Of a stretch of 37,163 nucleotides of DNA, positions 1 through 9,190 are shown one piece after another. Under the pieces are notes generated by a model. That model did not search any database, had not been told where the DNA came from, and saw only the letters and a program-made list of their open reading frames with translations. A program made the translations under genes and the position numbers. The stretch covers positions 1 through 37,163 of the forward strand of contig JAITQC010000107.1 in the NCBI GenBank assembly GCA_031289115.1, in the 5' to 3' direction. This stretch comes from Planctomycetota bacterium. Its GTDB lineage: Bacteria > Planctomycetota > SZUA-567. Each line of letters opens with the position of its first letter. Position 1 is the first letter of the stretch.

Positions 1-577
1 CCGAAATTTCCCGGATCTCCTGCATAAGCCCGTCTATCCTAGCCCGGACAAAGCCCTCGCGCTTCATCATGGCGATAACGTCGCGGTGCTCACCCTTGCG
101 GCCGCGGACTAGGGGAGAAAGAATCACAATCCGCCGCCCGGCCGCCTCATTAAGAATGCCATCGACTATCTGCTGGGGGGTCTGTCGCCGTATTGGCTTG
201 CCACAACGCCAGCAATGGGGCTCTCCCGCCCGAGCGAAAAGCACCCGGAGGTAGTCATAGACCTCGGTGGTGGTGGCGACGGTGGAACGGGGGGTGGCGT
301 GGCCTTTCCTTTGCCCAATGGCTATGGTGGGGGGAAGGCCGCTTATCGACTCGATGTCAGGTTTCCCAGCCACGGCCAGAAACTGCCGGGCGTAGGTGGA
401 CAGGCTTTCCACATAGCGACGCTGTCCCTCGACATAAATGGTGTCGAAAGCCAGACTGGATTTTCCCGAACCCGAGAGGCCAGAGAAGACGGTCAGGGTG
501 TTTCGCGGGATGTCGAGACTGAGATTCTGGAGGTTATGCTCCCTGGCGCCAACAATATGTATGCAATCAGTAGTCAT
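1..577 (-). CDS. uvrA: UvrABC excinuclease subunit A, N-terminal part (cut by window edge)
   Basis: UvrA is the ATPase that finds bulky DNA damage and loads UvrB in nucleotide excision repair. The minus strand from the ATG at 577 stays open for 192 codons to the window edge, so only the N-terminal fifth is visible. It opens with the family start ([17 protein letters not shown]), then the first Walker [10 protein letters not shown] at about residues 33-41, the conserved [17 protein letters not shown] block, a [16 protein letters not shown] block, and a CWRC pair at about residues 126-129 that fits the first zinc site. The start matches the usual UvrA N-terminus, but no good Shine-Dalgarno is seen (AAAGG lies too far upstream). 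The gene is divergent from the TolC-like gene. Identification is secure. Confidence 0.96.
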   Translation of the reverse strand, partial: MTTDCIHIVGAREHNLQNLSLDIPRNTLTVFSGLSGSGKSSLAFDTIYVEGQRRYVESLSTYARQFLAVAGKPDIESISGLPPTIAIGQRKGHATPRSTVATTTEVYDYLRVLFARAGEPHCWRCGKPIRRQTPQQIVDGILNEAAGRRIVILSPLVRGRKGEHRDVIAMMKREGFVRARIDGLMQEIREIS

Positions 578-613
578 GACTTGGTAGGGCCTTTGCTTTA
601 TAATATTTAATAT

Positions 614-642
614 ATTTTATATATATTTGATCTTTGCGGCAA
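614..642 (-). promoter_or_regulatory. Candidate sigma70 promoter for uvrA
   Basis: On the minus strand TTGCCG (642-637) and TAAAAT (619-614) are separated by 17 bases, in a very AT-rich patch (about 597-632) that stands out in this GC-rich sequence. It lies about 40 bases before the uvrA ATG. Other -10-like words overlap in the same AT run, so the exact hexamer is uncertain. Confidence 0.5.
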
Positions 643-844
643 TCTTCTTCCTAAGCTAAACTGCCTAAATCCAAGACTTAAGTCGCCAATGGCCGTCGCC
701 CGCCTCTGGCGATCGGTCGGGGTAAACCCGGATCCCGGCGGAAATTCAAGCCAGCCAAAACGTCTGACCCCACCCGCATAGTAGCCTGACGCCGGTTTTT
801 GTCAAAGGTTCTCCACCTTCCCGACGACAGTTTAAAAACCAGCA

Positions 845-873
845 TTGACGGTCGGCAAAAGTTGCTTTAATAT
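845..873 (+). promoter_or_regulatory. Sigma70 promoter for the TolC-like gene
   Basis: TTGACG (845-850), a 17-base spacer and TAATAT (868-873) form a good sigma70 promoter about 95 bases before the ATG at 969. Between 578 and 968 I see no gene, only this promoter, the uvrA promoter and an untranslated leader. Confidence 0.65.
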
Positions 874-968
874 CCTGGGGTCTCAACCTGAACTGTTGGC
901 CCTACCGGGCAGCTTGGTCGTCAGCGACAGTGGGGGGGGGAGCCACGGGGTGTCTTGGAGAACTATCT

Positions 969-2846
969 ATGAAACGAATTTGCCTGATCCTTTTCCTGCC
1001 GCCCCTTCTTGGCCTACTTCCGGGTTGCCTTCCTAGCGACAGCCAGATTGAAGACGACCTCTCGGCCGAGCGCCGGGCCGCCTACCAGGAATGGAAGAGC
1101 CTGCGCGAACGCGGGGAAAGCCACAGCGCCCGGGTCGATGGGCCGCTCTCGCTTGACGACGCGGTAAAAATAGCCCTGCAATTTAACAAGATTCTCCAGG
1201 AATCCCTGCAAGACCGCGATGTGGCGCGGGCGCGGCGCCTGTCGGCCTGGAGCGTGGCCCTCCCCAACGTCACCCTTACCGGAAGTGGCACCCGTACGGA
1301 AAACCGGGGCGGAAGCGACATCGACAGTTATTCCACCACCGTCCAGGTCAGCCAGCCGGTTTTCCAGGGCGAGGCTATACCGGCCCGGCTTCGCCAAAGC
1401 CGTTTTTTCACCGCCCTCACTGACCAAAACATCCGCACCACAGTGCAAAATCTCATAGCCGCCGTCGCTATAACCTATTACGACGCCCTGCTCGCGCAGG
1501 ACCTCCTTAACGCCAACCGCGAGGCGGTAATTAGCGCCGAGTCGCAGCTCCGGGTGGTGCGGGAGAAGCGTAACCAAGAAACCGCCACGGATTACGATGT
1601 CCTCCGAGCCCAGGTCGATGTCGCCACCTACCGGGCCCAGATGTTATCGCAGCAAAACTCCATCGACACCAACCGGGTAGCTCTCCTCAAATTAATGGGG
1701 GTGTCCCAGGATAGCCGGATATCTTTTTCCGACCAGCTAGAGTTTATTCCCATGCGCCCGGTGTTTGAGCGGGCGGTGGAGATCGCCTCGGGCCTTCGCC
1801 CAGACCTAAGGCAAGCCGAACTATCCGCTCGTATGGCCGAGGAGGCGGTGAGAATCGCCCAAAGCGCCTATTGGCCAATGGTAAGCGCTTCTATTAGCGA
1901 AGGTTGGAACGACGCCAGTAGCAGTAACGTTCCCGACAGTTGGCAGCGCCGGAACTGGCAGGCAGGTTTAAACGCCAGTTGGAGCTTCGGAGTCGACGAT
2001 ATTGGAAACATCCAGGAGTCCAAGGCCGAGGCCAGGAAAAGTCGCATCGCCGTCCTCGACCGGCAAGAGGACATGTTGCGGGAAATCCACGAGTACATAA
2101 ACACCCTGACCAACACCGAGGAGACGGTAAAAGCGCTGGAAGTAAACCAAAACGCCGCCCGGGAAGCCCTGCGCCTGGTCGAGATCGGTTACCAAGCCGG
2201 CGTCAAGACCGAGCTTGACGTCCAGGACGCCCGTAAAGCCCTGACCGATGTCCAGGCCCAGTACTACACCGCTATCACCAACCACACCAAAGCCCGGCTT
2301 AATCTCCAGGTCGCTATGGGGGTGCTTGGTCCCCGGCAGATCGGTGACGGCCCTCTCCCGGGGGTGGCGGTGCCGATAGCCAATATCACCGAGTTTGCCT
2401 CCCCGGAGACGGAGACGCTGGATGAGCCAGTCAGCCTCCCCGCGATGCCGAAAACCTCTTCCAACCCCCCGGTCCCTCCGGCCGCTAGACGTCCGGTGAC
2501 TGGGCTTAAACCACTTCCAGCCGCCCCCCGGGAGACAGTTGCGCTGCCCCCCGCCCCGGCCGCCCCTGACGAAAGCACCCCCGCCCCGATTTTGGCCGGG
2601 GGATTTTCCGACAGTATCATCGCCACGCTCCCAGAGGAAATCCTGGTCGCCCGGCGGGAGACTGAACCCAGTCCAAGTAGCACTCCGGACATCTTCCTTC
2701 TGCCTTCCCCTCCGGAGCGCCCGGAAGCGCCCAACCGGGCTGGCAAACCCGCTACCGCCGACAGCGCCACTAGCAAACCTGGCAAACCCCTGTTTCGGAT
2801 AACCACCAATTCCGGTAACCCGGCACCTGCGAAGGCGCGGCCTTAG
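969..2846 (+). CDS. TolC/OprM-type outer membrane efflux lipoprotein with long proline-rich tail
   Basis: This 625-residue protein belongs to the outer membrane efflux family, which forms trimeric channels for tripartite efflux pumps or type I secretion. The ATG at 969 is chosen because GGAG lies 8 bases upstream and because it gives a clean lipoprotein signal: MKR, a leucine-rich core, and the lipobox LLPGC (Cys at about residue 20). An upstream ATG at 930 would bury this signal. Two OEP repeats are visible: one with VSQPVFQGEAIPARLRQS and VAITYYDALLAQDLL, the second with ASGLRPDLRQAEL and LVEIGYQAGVKTELDVQDARKAL. From about residue 460 the chain becomes a roughly 165-residue Pro/Ala/Ser tail, unusual for the family and probably disordered. 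No membrane-fusion protein or pump gene lies beside it, so the partner is unknown. A strong hairpin follows the stop. Confidence 0.9.
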   Translation: MKRICLILFLPPLLGLLPGCLPSDSQIEDDLSAERRAAYQEWKSLRERGESHSARVDGPLSLDDAVKIALQFNKILQESLQDRDVARARRLSAWSVALPNVTLTGSGTRTENRGGSDIDSYSTTVQVSQPVFQGEAIPARLRQSRFFTALTDQNIRTTVQNLIAAVAITYYDALLAQDLLNANREAVISAESQLRVVREKRNQETATDYDVLRAQVDVATYRAQMLSQQNSIDTNRVALLKLMGVSQDSRISFSDQLEFIPMRPVFERAVEIASGLRPDLRQAELSARMAEEAVRIAQSAYWPMVSASISEGWNDASSSNVPDSWQRRNWQAGLNASWSFGVDDIGNIQESKAEARKSRIAVLDRQEDMLREIHEYINTLTNTEETVKALEVNQNAAREALRLVEIGYQAGVKTELDVQDARKALTDVQAQYYTAITNHTKARLNLQVAMGVLGPRQIGDGPLPGVAVPIANITEFASPETETLDEPVSLPAMPKTSSNPPVPPAARRPVTGLKPLPAAPRETVALPPAPAAPDESTPAPILAGGFSDSIIATLPEEILVARRETEPSPSSTPDIFLLPSPPERPEAPNRAGKPATADSATSKPGKPLFRITTNSGNPAPAKARP

Positions 2847-2863
2847 CTTTCTTTTCCTATAAC

Positions 2864-2897
2864 CCGGGGGCGGCTTTTGCCGCCCCCGGTCTTGTCT
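2864..2897 (+). terminator. Intrinsic terminator after the TolC-like gene
   Basis: An 11-bp perfect GC stem, CCGGGGGCGGC (2864-2874) against GCCGCCCCCGG (2879-2889), with a TTTT loop, begins 17 bases after the stop codon. The following tract (TCTTGTCT) is T-rich but not a pure T run, so termination may be partial. Confidence 0.75.
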
Positions 2898-2997
2898 ACC
2901 GTTTTAGGTAGCGAAGCTGGTTTTACTCACCCCGCTGGCTTGACCGGGCAGTGACCCAGGCCCCCCTGCCAGCCTTGCAACTCATGGAGATGGAACA

Positions 2998-4320
2998 ATG
3001 CTTGAACGCCTTTTCCGGCTAAGGGAATGCAACACCAACCCCGTTACGGAAATTCTGGCCGGCATCACTACCTTCCTCACCATGTGTTATATCCTGGCGG
3101 TAAACCCGGCAATCCTGGCTAGCTCCGGCATGCCCCGTGGCGCTGTCTTCACCGCCACCGCCATTAGCACCATCATCGCCACCCTGATGATGGGTTTCTA
3201 CGCCAACATGCCCTTCGCCCTTGCCCCCGGCATGGGTATAAACGCCTTCTTCACCTATGTGGTGGTGATCGCCCACGGTTACACCTGGCAAGAAGCCCTG
3301 ACCGCCACCCTTCTCTCCGGCCTGTTTTTCCTTGGCTTCAGTTTACTGGGTTTACGCTCCGCCATTATCAACGGCCTCCCCGACGGCCTCAAGGCGGCGA
3401 TAGGCATGTCCATCGGCTTTATGATCGCCTCCATGGGCCTGGTCAATGCCGGCATTATTGTCAAAACCGACGTTTTTCTTGGCCTGGCTGACCTCCGTCA
3501 AGGCCCCACTTTTGTCGCCGCCATCGGGATCATCCTGACCGCCGTCATCATGGCCATGCGTATCCGAGGCGGAATGATCCTGGGAATCCTTCTCACCTCC
3601 CTGCTCGGGGTTTTTGTCCAGGACCCCGCCACCGGCCACGCCGTCACCAATTGGACCATCCTCCAGGAACAGGGATTCTTCTCCGCCCCGCCATCCCTGG
3701 CCCCGATTTTTTTCCACTTCAGCCTTGATTTCCTCCAGCTCCTGAATCTCGATTTCCTGATAATCATCATCACCTTCCTCTTTGTCGACATCTTTGACAG
3801 CCTGGGGACCTTTGTGGGAATCCTCAACCGGGTTAGTGACGTCCATGATTACACTCCCAGCCTGTCGCGCTGCTTCATCACCGACTCGGTAGGCACTGTT
3901 ATCGGGGCGTGCCTCGGGACCAGCACCGTCACCACCTACGCCGAGAGTTCAGTTGGCGTGGCAGCGGGCGGGCGTTCCGGTCTCACCGCCGTGTCTATCG
4001 CCGCCTGCTTCATCGGCGCCCTCTTCTTCTCCAACCTCTTCCTGATCATCCCCTCCGCCGCCACCACCCCCGCCATGATCATGGTTGGCATGTTTCTGGT
4101 TCAGGCCTCCTTCAACCTCAACTTTTCCGACATCTCGATCGGGTTACCCGCCATGATCAGCACCATGATCACCGCCCTGACCTGGAGCATCTCGGACGGT
4201 TTGGCCTACGGCTGGATTTCCTACTTCCTTATCAAAGTCTGCACCGGCAAGTTCCGGGACCTTAATTCAGTGGTGGTGATTATTTCCATCATCTTTATCC
4301 TCAAAGCTATTTTCCTCTAA
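2998..4320 (+). CDS. NCS2-family purine permease (AzgA/PbuG type)
   Basis: The 440-residue polytopic membrane protein imports purine bases (hypoxanthine, guanine or adenine), probably with protons. It matches the AzgA-like branch (COG2252) throughout: the N-terminal NPVTEILAGITTFLTMCYI, NPAILASSGMP, and the binding-loop region NMPFALAPGMGINAFF, then FLFVDIFDSLGTFVGI and GTSTVTTYAESSVGVAAGGRSGL, all diagnostic family motifs. The length is normal and about twelve to fourteen hydrophobic spans are present. GGAG lies about 10 bases before the ATG. It follows a terminator, so it probably has its own promoter in 2900-2990, which I cannot place, and the endonuclease III gene starts four bases after its stop. 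The exact purine cannot be told from sequence. Confidence 0.93.
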   Translation: MLERLFRLRECNTNPVTEILAGITTFLTMCYILAVNPAILASSGMPRGAVFTATAISTIIATLMMGFYANMPFALAPGMGINAFFTYVVVIAHGYTWQEALTATLLSGLFFLGFSLLGLRSAIINGLPDGLKAAIGMSIGFMIASMGLVNAGIIVKTDVFLGLADLRQGPTFVAAIGIILTAVIMAMRIRGGMILGILLTSLLGVFVQDPATGHAVTNWTILQEQGFFSAPPSLAPIFFHFSLDFLQLLNLDFLIIIITFLFVDIFDSLGTFVGILNRVSDVHDYTPSLSRCFITDSVGTVIGACLGTSTVTTYAESSVGVAAGGRSGLTAVSIAACFIGALFFSNLFLIIPSAATTPAMIMVGMFLVQASFNLNFSDISIGLPAMISTMITALTWSISDGLAYGWISYFLIKVCTGKFRDLNSVVVIISIIFILKAIFL

Positions 4321-4324
4321 CCGC

Positions 4325-5095
4325 GTGGCGGTAGACAGGCAGTGTTTGCCCTCCCCCAGACCTGGCAAAAAAACGCCCGCCGGGCCAAGCGCTCGACTGC
4401 GGAACAAAGCCGCCCGGGTGGAACGCCTTCTTGCCGCCGCCTATCCTGACGCCAGGTGTACCCTGGATTTCACCACCCCTTTCCAGTGCCTGGTCGCCAC
4501 CACACTCTCGGCCCAAACCACCGACCAGAAGGTGAATCAGGTCACCCCGACCCTGTTTCGGGTCTTTCCCGATCCGGAAGCCTTGTCTCGGGCTAACCTA
4601 GCGGAAATCGCCGCCATTATCCGCCCCCTGGGTCTGGCTGGCCGTAAGTCCCGCCACCTCCGGGACAGCGCTATCGGCATTCTCCAGCGTTTCCAGGGGA
4701 AAGTTCCGCCGCGGCTGGAAGACCTGGTCACCCTCCCGGGCGTCGGCCGTAAAACCGCCAATTGCGTGCTTCTTAACGCCTTTGGAAAACCCGGCCTCAT
4801 GTGTGACACGCATTTCTGCCGCCTGACCCGCCGCCTGGGTTTCCACCACTTGGACGACCCGGAAAAAATCGAGGCGCTTTTCCGCCAGCTTCTGCCACCC
4901 GCCGCCTGGGGCGGCTTTAGCCACCGCCTGATCGCCCACGGCCGCGCCCTTTGCCAGGCGAGGAAACCCGCTTGCGAACTTTGTCCGCTCCGGTGCCTTT
5001 GCGTCATGGCGAAAAGTACTGGACCAAAAGGGCCACCCAGGGGAAAAACAACCGTCCCGCCGGAACAAACAAAGGCGAGGCGACTCGCCACCTAA
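4325..5095 (+). CDS. nth: Endonuclease III (DNA glycosylase/AP lyase)
   Basis: Endonuclease III removes oxidised pyrimidines from DNA and nicks the abasic site. The helix-hairpin-helix LPGVGRKTANCVL carries the catalytic lysine (about K143), and CDTHFCRLTRRLGF carries the catalytic aspartate (about D161); the 18-residue spacing equals that of E. coli K120-D138. The C-terminus holds the 4Fe-4S pattern C-X6-C-X2-C-X5-C (CQARKPACELCPLRCLC). At 256 residues it is longer than usual, owing to about 25 extra N-terminal residues and a basic tail. The start is uncertain: the reading frame opens with GTG at 4325, right behind the permease stop, and has no Shine-Dalgarno; TTG at 4346 or GTG at 4418 are alternatives. 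The tight spacing suggests co-transcription with the permease. Confidence 0.93.
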   Translation: MAVDRQCLPSPRPGKKTPAGPSARLRNKAARVERLLAAAYPDARCTLDFTTPFQCLVATTLSAQTTDQKVNQVTPTLFRVFPDPEALSRANLAEIAAIIRPLGLAGRKSRHLRDSAIGILQRFQGKVPPRLEDLVTLPGVGRKTANCVLLNAFGKPGLMCDTHFCRLTRRLGFHHLDDPEKIEALFRQLLPPAAWGGFSHRLIAHGRALCQARKPACELCPLRCLCVMAKSTGPKGPPRGKTTVPPEQTKARRLAT

Positions 5096-5467
5096 CCCCC
5101 CCCCCTTTGCCCAGGGCGAGATAATAATTGGAGTTAACCTGTTGCAAAAATTAAGCGTAGCCTTAAAATTAAACTCTACTGGAAAACCATCCACTTCACT
5201 CACGGCCCAATTTTCCCGGCTTCCCCAGTTAAATAACACCGTCCCCAATCCTGGTAGCCGCCTAAACGCTTGGCAATATCTTTAGTCACCTGCATTTTCC
5301 CTTGTCGCCTAATACCCTTAGTCCATTTCTGTTTGGTGGGGAAAGCCAGCCTTTGTCTTTCCCTCCCCCTTCACCACCCACCCCGTTACCCGTTTTGCCT
5401 CCTGCCGGGGACTGGGGCTCTCTGGCCCGGGGCGGTGGAACGAGACAACCCTTTGGCGGGAGAGTCC
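5096..5467. other. Intergenic region before the sugar ABC operon, no gene seen
   Basis: About 370 bases without a convincing gene. It has a C-rich start, an AT-richer part (about 5120-5180) and a C/T-rich end. The downstream operon promoter should be here, but the best pair I see (TTGCAA at 5141 with a poor -10 at 17 bases) is weak. The sugar ATPase frame stays open upstream through this stretch, but that extension looks nothing like the family and lacks a ribosome binding site. Confidence 0.4.
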
Positions 5468-6976
5468 ATGGAACCAACCCTCAAAATGGAACCCATCCTC
5501 AAAGTCGAAGACATCTCCAAGTCGTTTCCCGGCGTTGTCGCCCTGGACAAGGTCCGGATGGACCTCAGGGAAGGAGAGGTGCACGCCCTCCTTGGAGAAA
5601 ACGGTGCCGGCAAGTCAACCCTGATGAAAATCCTCTCCGGCGTCTACCAGCCTGACCGTGGCCGCATCACCTTCAAGGGCAACCCCATCACCTTTAGTAG
5701 CGCCCTGGATTCCCAAAAGGCTGGCATCAGCATTATCTACCAGGAGCTAAACCTCATCCCGCATCTAAGCGTTGCCCAAAACATTTTCCTCGGGAAAGAA
5801 CCGCTTAAATGGGGTTTTCACATCAATGACAAAAAAATGAACGCGGCGGCGGAAAAAATCCTCGGCGGCCTAAACACCCACCTGGACCCCCGCTCCCTGA
5901 TAAAAAACCTCGCCGTGTCCAAGCAGCAGATGGTGGAAGTGGCCAAGGCTCTGAGCAATAATTCCGAGGTGCTGATCATGGACGAGCCGACCTCCGCCCT
6001 CACCGGGGCGGAAATCGAGGAGCTCTTCCGGGTCATCCGGACTCTACGCAGCCAAAAGGTGGGGATAATATACATCTCCCACCGGCTGGAGGAACTCAAG
6101 TCTATCGCCGACCGGGTAACTATTTTACGCGACGGCCAATACATCTCCACCGACAACTACGCCGACCTCAACATGGGTGAAATTGTCAAACGCATGGTGG
6201 GGAGGGAAATGAAAAACAAGTTCCCCGAGAAAAAAGCCAAACCGTCTAACAAGGTGATCTTGGAGGTGAAAGATTACCAGCGCCGGGGCGAAACGGCGCT
6301 GGCGTCATTTTCACTACGGAGCGGAGAAATACTCGGGGTGGCCGGATTAATGGGGGCGGGACGCACCGAACTCGCCCGGGCCATTTTCGGAGCCGACCCG
6401 GTGAGCGGGGGCGAACTCCGGGTAGATGGCAAGCCGGTGGTGGTGAAAACCCCCCGTGACGCCATCCGTAACGGTATCGGCTATCTTTCCGAAGACCGCA
6501 AGTCCTTTGGCCTGGCGCTAGGCATGCAGGTGAAGGAAAACATCACCATGGCCTTTCTGGAGGAAGTGTCAAGCCGCAGCGGGCGCATCTACAAAAGCCG
6601 CGAGAAAGAGGTGGCGGAGCGCTTTATCCAAAGACTGAACATCCGCACCCCCAGCATCAGCAAGGCGGTGAAAAACCTCTCCGGCGGCAACCAACAGAAA
6701 GTGGTTATCGCCAAATGGCTCTTCCGCAACGCCAAAATCCTCTTCTTCGACGAGCCGACCCGCGGCATCGACGTGGCCTCGAAATTTTCCATTTATGAAC
6801 TGATGGACCAGCTCGCCGCTAGCGGCGCTGGCGTAATCATGATCTCCTCTGACCTACCGGAAATACTCGGCATGTCAGACCGGATTATGGTAATGTGCCA
6901 GGGACGTATCGCCGCCATCTTTGACCGTTCCGAAGCCACCCAGGAAAAGATACTGCAAAAAGCCGCCGGTCTGTAA
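5468..6976 (+). CDS. rbsA: Sugar ABC transporter ATP-binding protein, RbsA/MglA type
   Basis: This 502-residue protein has two fused ATPase domains, the hallmark of CUT2 sugar importers for ribose, galactose, allose, AI-2 and similar ligands. Domain 1 has Walker A GENGAGKST (about 43-51) and Walker B LIMDEPTSAL (about 172). Domain 2 has the degenerate Walker A GLMGAGRTEL typical of this family, signature LSGGNQQK (about 404) and Walker B FFDEPTRGID (about 428). The start at 5468 is set by GGGAG 5-6 bases upstream and by the alignment of MEPILKVEDISKSFPG with the family N-terminus. It is followed 66 bases later by the permease gene, so it heads an A-C-B operon. No sugar kinase or isomerase is nearby, so the substrate is not fixed by context. 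Confidence 0.93.
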   Translation: MEPTLKMEPILKVEDISKSFPGVVALDKVRMDLREGEVHALLGENGAGKSTLMKILSGVYQPDRGRITFKGNPITFSSALDSQKAGISIIYQELNLIPHLSVAQNIFLGKEPLKWGFHINDKKMNAAAEKILGGLNTHLDPRSLIKNLAVSKQQMVEVAKALSNNSEVLIMDEPTSALTGAEIEELFRVIRTLRSQKVGIIYISHRLEELKSIADRVTILRDGQYISTDNYADLNMGEIVKRMVGREMKNKFPEKKAKPSNKVILEVKDYQRRGETALASFSLRSGEILGVAGLMGAGRTELARAIFGADPVSGGELRVDGKPVVVKTPRDAIRNGIGYLSEDRKSFGLALGMQVKENITMAFLEEVSSRSGRIYKSREKEVAERFIQRLNIRTPSISKAVKNLSGGNQQKVVIAKWLFRNAKILFFDEPTRGIDVASKFSIYELMDQLAASGAGVIMISSDLPEILGMSDRIMVMCQGRIAAIFDRSEATQEKILQKAAGL

Positions 6977-7042
6977 CCCTTTGTTGGCTGGCAGGGCCAC
7001 CGCCCGGAACGCCCCGGCGGGAAAACTCAAGAAAGGAAGCAC

Positions 7043-8053
7043 ATGCCTAAGGACTTCCGTGACACTTTTAACGCCGACCTGCTCCAGAAATTCGCCGCCC
7101 TGGCGGGACTTCTGGGTCTTATCCTGGTGTTTTCCCTGATTTCCAAGAATTTCCCTACCCGGGCCAACATGATCAGCATCACTATCCAGACCACCAGTAT
7201 CGCCCTGGCCGGGATTGGCGTCACCTTTGTCATAATCACCGGCGGTATCGACCTTTCCATCGGCTCGGTCTTGGCCCTTTCCGGCGTGGCGGCGGGACTA
7301 CTAATCAAGAACGCCGGTTGGTCAGTTCCTAGCGCCCTAGTCGCTGGAGTCCTAACCGGCATGTTTTGCGGCTTCCTTAACGGCGCCATGGTGAACTACC
7401 TAAAACTGCCACCCTTCATCGCTACCCTGGGGATGATGCAGATAGTCAGGGGAGCGGGGTTACTGGCCACCGACGCCCGGTCCATACCTGGCCTACCGGA
7501 AGAAACCTTCGGCTGGCTAGGTAACGGCGCCATGTTCAGGACCTACAAGATACTCGACAACGGCAACCAGGTGGTGGATTTTGAAGGCATCCCCTTTTCA
7601 GTCACCCTGATGGTCATCCTGGCCATCATCTTCTACTACATCCTGGCCAACACTCGGCTAGGGCGTTACATTTACTCGGTCGGTTCCAACGAGGAGGCGA
7701 CCCGCCTTTCCGGAATCAACGTGGTGGCGATCAAATTTGCCGCCTACATCATCTGCGGCTTCTTCGCGGCAATCGCCGGCATTATAACCATGTCCCGTCT
7801 GGTCACGGTGCAACCAACCGCTGGCGACGCCTTCGAAATGGACGCCATCGCCTCGGCGGTAATCGGTGGAACCAGCCTCATGGGCGGGGTGGGAACAATT
7901 TCTGGCACCATCATCGGCGCCTTCATCATCGGCGTCCTCCGTAACGGTCTCAATATGCTCGGCGTCCAAGGCTTTGTCCAGAAGATCATCATTGGACTGG
8001 TGATAATAATCGCCGTCAGCACCGACCAGTTGCGCAACCGTAAAAACACCTGA
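7043..8053 (+). CDS. rbsC: Sugar ABC transporter permease, RbsC type
   Basis: The 336-residue inner-membrane permease of the CUT2 importer probably works as a homodimer with the preceding ATPase. Family motifs are plain: FVIITGGIDLSIGSV near residues 68-82, KLPPFIATLGMMQIVRGAG, the cytoplasmic coupling segment GRYIYSVGSNEEATRLSGINV, and GGTSLMGGVGTISGTIIGA near the end. About eight to ten hydrophobic spans are present. A good AAGGAAG Shine-Dalgarno sits before the ATG. The gene lies between the ATPase and binding-protein genes on the same strand. An insert-like stretch around residues 150-185 (PGLPEETFGWLGNGAMFR) is common in this family. Confidence 0.94.
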   Translation: MPKDFRDTFNADLLQKFAALAGLLGLILVFSLISKNFPTRANMISITIQTTSIALAGIGVTFVIITGGIDLSIGSVLALSGVAAGLLIKNAGWSVPSALVAGVLTGMFCGFLNGAMVNYLKLPPFIATLGMMQIVRGAGLLATDARSIPGLPEETFGWLGNGAMFRTYKILDNGNQVVDFEGIPFSVTLMVILAIIFYYILANTRLGRYIYSVGSNEEATRLSGINVVAIKFAAYIICGFFAAIAGIITMSRLVTVQPTAGDAFEMDAIASAVIGGTSLMGGVGTISGTIIGAFIIGVLRNGLNMLGVQGFVQKIIIGLVIIIAVSTDQLRNRKNT

Positions 8054-8136
8054 GGTCATCCCCCTTTCCCGGGCCTTGCCGGAGCGTATCCGGAGCCTGC
8101 CCGGGAAGGTTTGTCGATTTTTTCAAGGAGACTGAA

Positions 8137-9102
8137 ATGCGTGGAATTAGGAAAATTGGTTGGTTGGCAACACTAGCGATGGTGGTGGTTGGCTGGACGT
8201 CCGCCCAGGCCGCCGACGAGATCGCCGTCATCGTCAAGACTTTGAATTCAAGTTTTTGGCAAAATGTCAACCTGGGTTCCTCCAACGCCGAAAAGGAGTT
8301 GAAAGCGGCTGGCAAAAACATCACCATCTCCTTCAACGGTCCCGAAGCCGAAACCCGGATCGAAGATGAAGTCAACATGGTCGACAACGCGGTGAACCGT
8401 GGCGTCAAGGCGCTGGTTCTTGCCCCCAGCGACCCCGACGCCCTGGTCCCGCCCCTCCGTAAAGCCAAGGCCGCCGGGATTCCCGTAATTATCATTGACT
8501 CCCTCATCAACGGCGACGACCTCTACACTTCCTTCCTCGCCACCAACAACCAGGCGGCGGGCGAACTTTGTGCCAAGGAACTCATCACCCGCCTGGGCGG
8601 TCCCAGCAAAACTGGTAAAATCGCCATCATGTCCTACATCGCCGGGGTTGGTTCCGAAATCGGCCGGGTTGGTGGTTTCCGTTCCTACATCGAGAAAAAC
8701 TCCAAACTCACCATCGTCAACACCTATTACTCCAACGCCGACATGATCACCGCCATGAACCAGACCACCGATGTTTTGGCCGCGAACCCTGACCTCATTG
8801 GTATTTTCGGCGCCAACGAACCCACCGCGATCGGCATGGGCCGCGCCATTAAGACCCAGGGCATGAGCGGAAAACTGGTGGCAATCGGTTTCGACGGCGA
8901 CCAGAATTTGCAGGGTTTCGTCCGTGATGGCACCCTCCAGGGCATAGCGGTGCAAAGCTCCTACAACATGGGCTACCTCGGGGTAAAGGCGGCCATGGAC
9001 GCGATTGACGGCAAGAAATTGGACAAGGACATCGACACCGGCATCATTCTTGTCACCAAGGACAACATTGATTCCACCGATGCGAAGCAGGTGCTCTACT
9101 AG
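8137..9102 (+). CDS. rbsB: Periplasmic sugar-binding protein, RbsB type
   Basis: The 321-residue protein has a Sec signal peptide: positive MRGIRK, hydrophobic core, and AQA cleavage at about residue 25. The mature part is a type 1 periplasmic-binding fold: IAVIVKTLNSSFWQNVNLG, VKALVLAPSDPDAL, GIPVIIIDSLING, GIFGANEPTAIGMGRAI, VAIGFDGDQNLQGFVRDGTLQG. It would capture a sugar and hand it to the RbsC-like permease. The segment IIIDSLINGDD and the ribose-type FDG block place it in the ribose/allose group, but a single sugar cannot be assigned. AAGGAG lies 8 bases before the ATG. It is the last gene of the operon and is followed by a strong terminator. Confidence 0.93.
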   Translation: MRGIRKIGWLATLAMVVVGWTSAQAADEIAVIVKTLNSSFWQNVNLGSSNAEKELKAAGKNITISFNGPEAETRIEDEVNMVDNAVNRGVKALVLAPSDPDALVPPLRKAKAAGIPVIIIDSLINGDDLYTSFLATNNQAAGELCAKELITRLGGPSKTGKIAIMSYIAGVGSEIGRVGGFRSYIEKNSKLTIVNTYYSNADMITAMNQTTDVLAANPDLIGIFGANEPTAIGMGRAIKTQGMSGKLVAIGFDGDQNLQGFVRDGTLQGIAVQSSYNMGYLGVKAAMDAIDGKKLDKDIDTGIILVTKDNIDSTDAKQVLY

Positions 9103-9149
9103 TAAGGCTATTAGCTACCGCTAGCGACAACGCCTCGTTTCACTTCCCT

Positions 9150-9190
9150 CCCCCGGCCACCCCTTGGGCGGCCGGGGGATTTTGTCTTGT
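9150..9190 (+). terminator. Rho-independent terminator of the sugar ABC operon
   Basis: A perfect 9-bp stem, CCCCCGGCC (9150-9158) with GGCCGGGGG (9170-9178), an 11-base loop and then ATTTTGTCTTGT. It lies 48 bases after the binding-protein stop and separates the operon from the radical SAM gene. Confidence 0.88.

Noticed and set aside
2900-2960. Possible c-di-GMP-I riboswitch before the purine permease (TTAGGTAGCGAAGCTGG resembles its 3' part)
   Set aside because: The conserved upstream GCAAAG part and pairing arms are missing, and the stretch is too short after the terminator hairpin.
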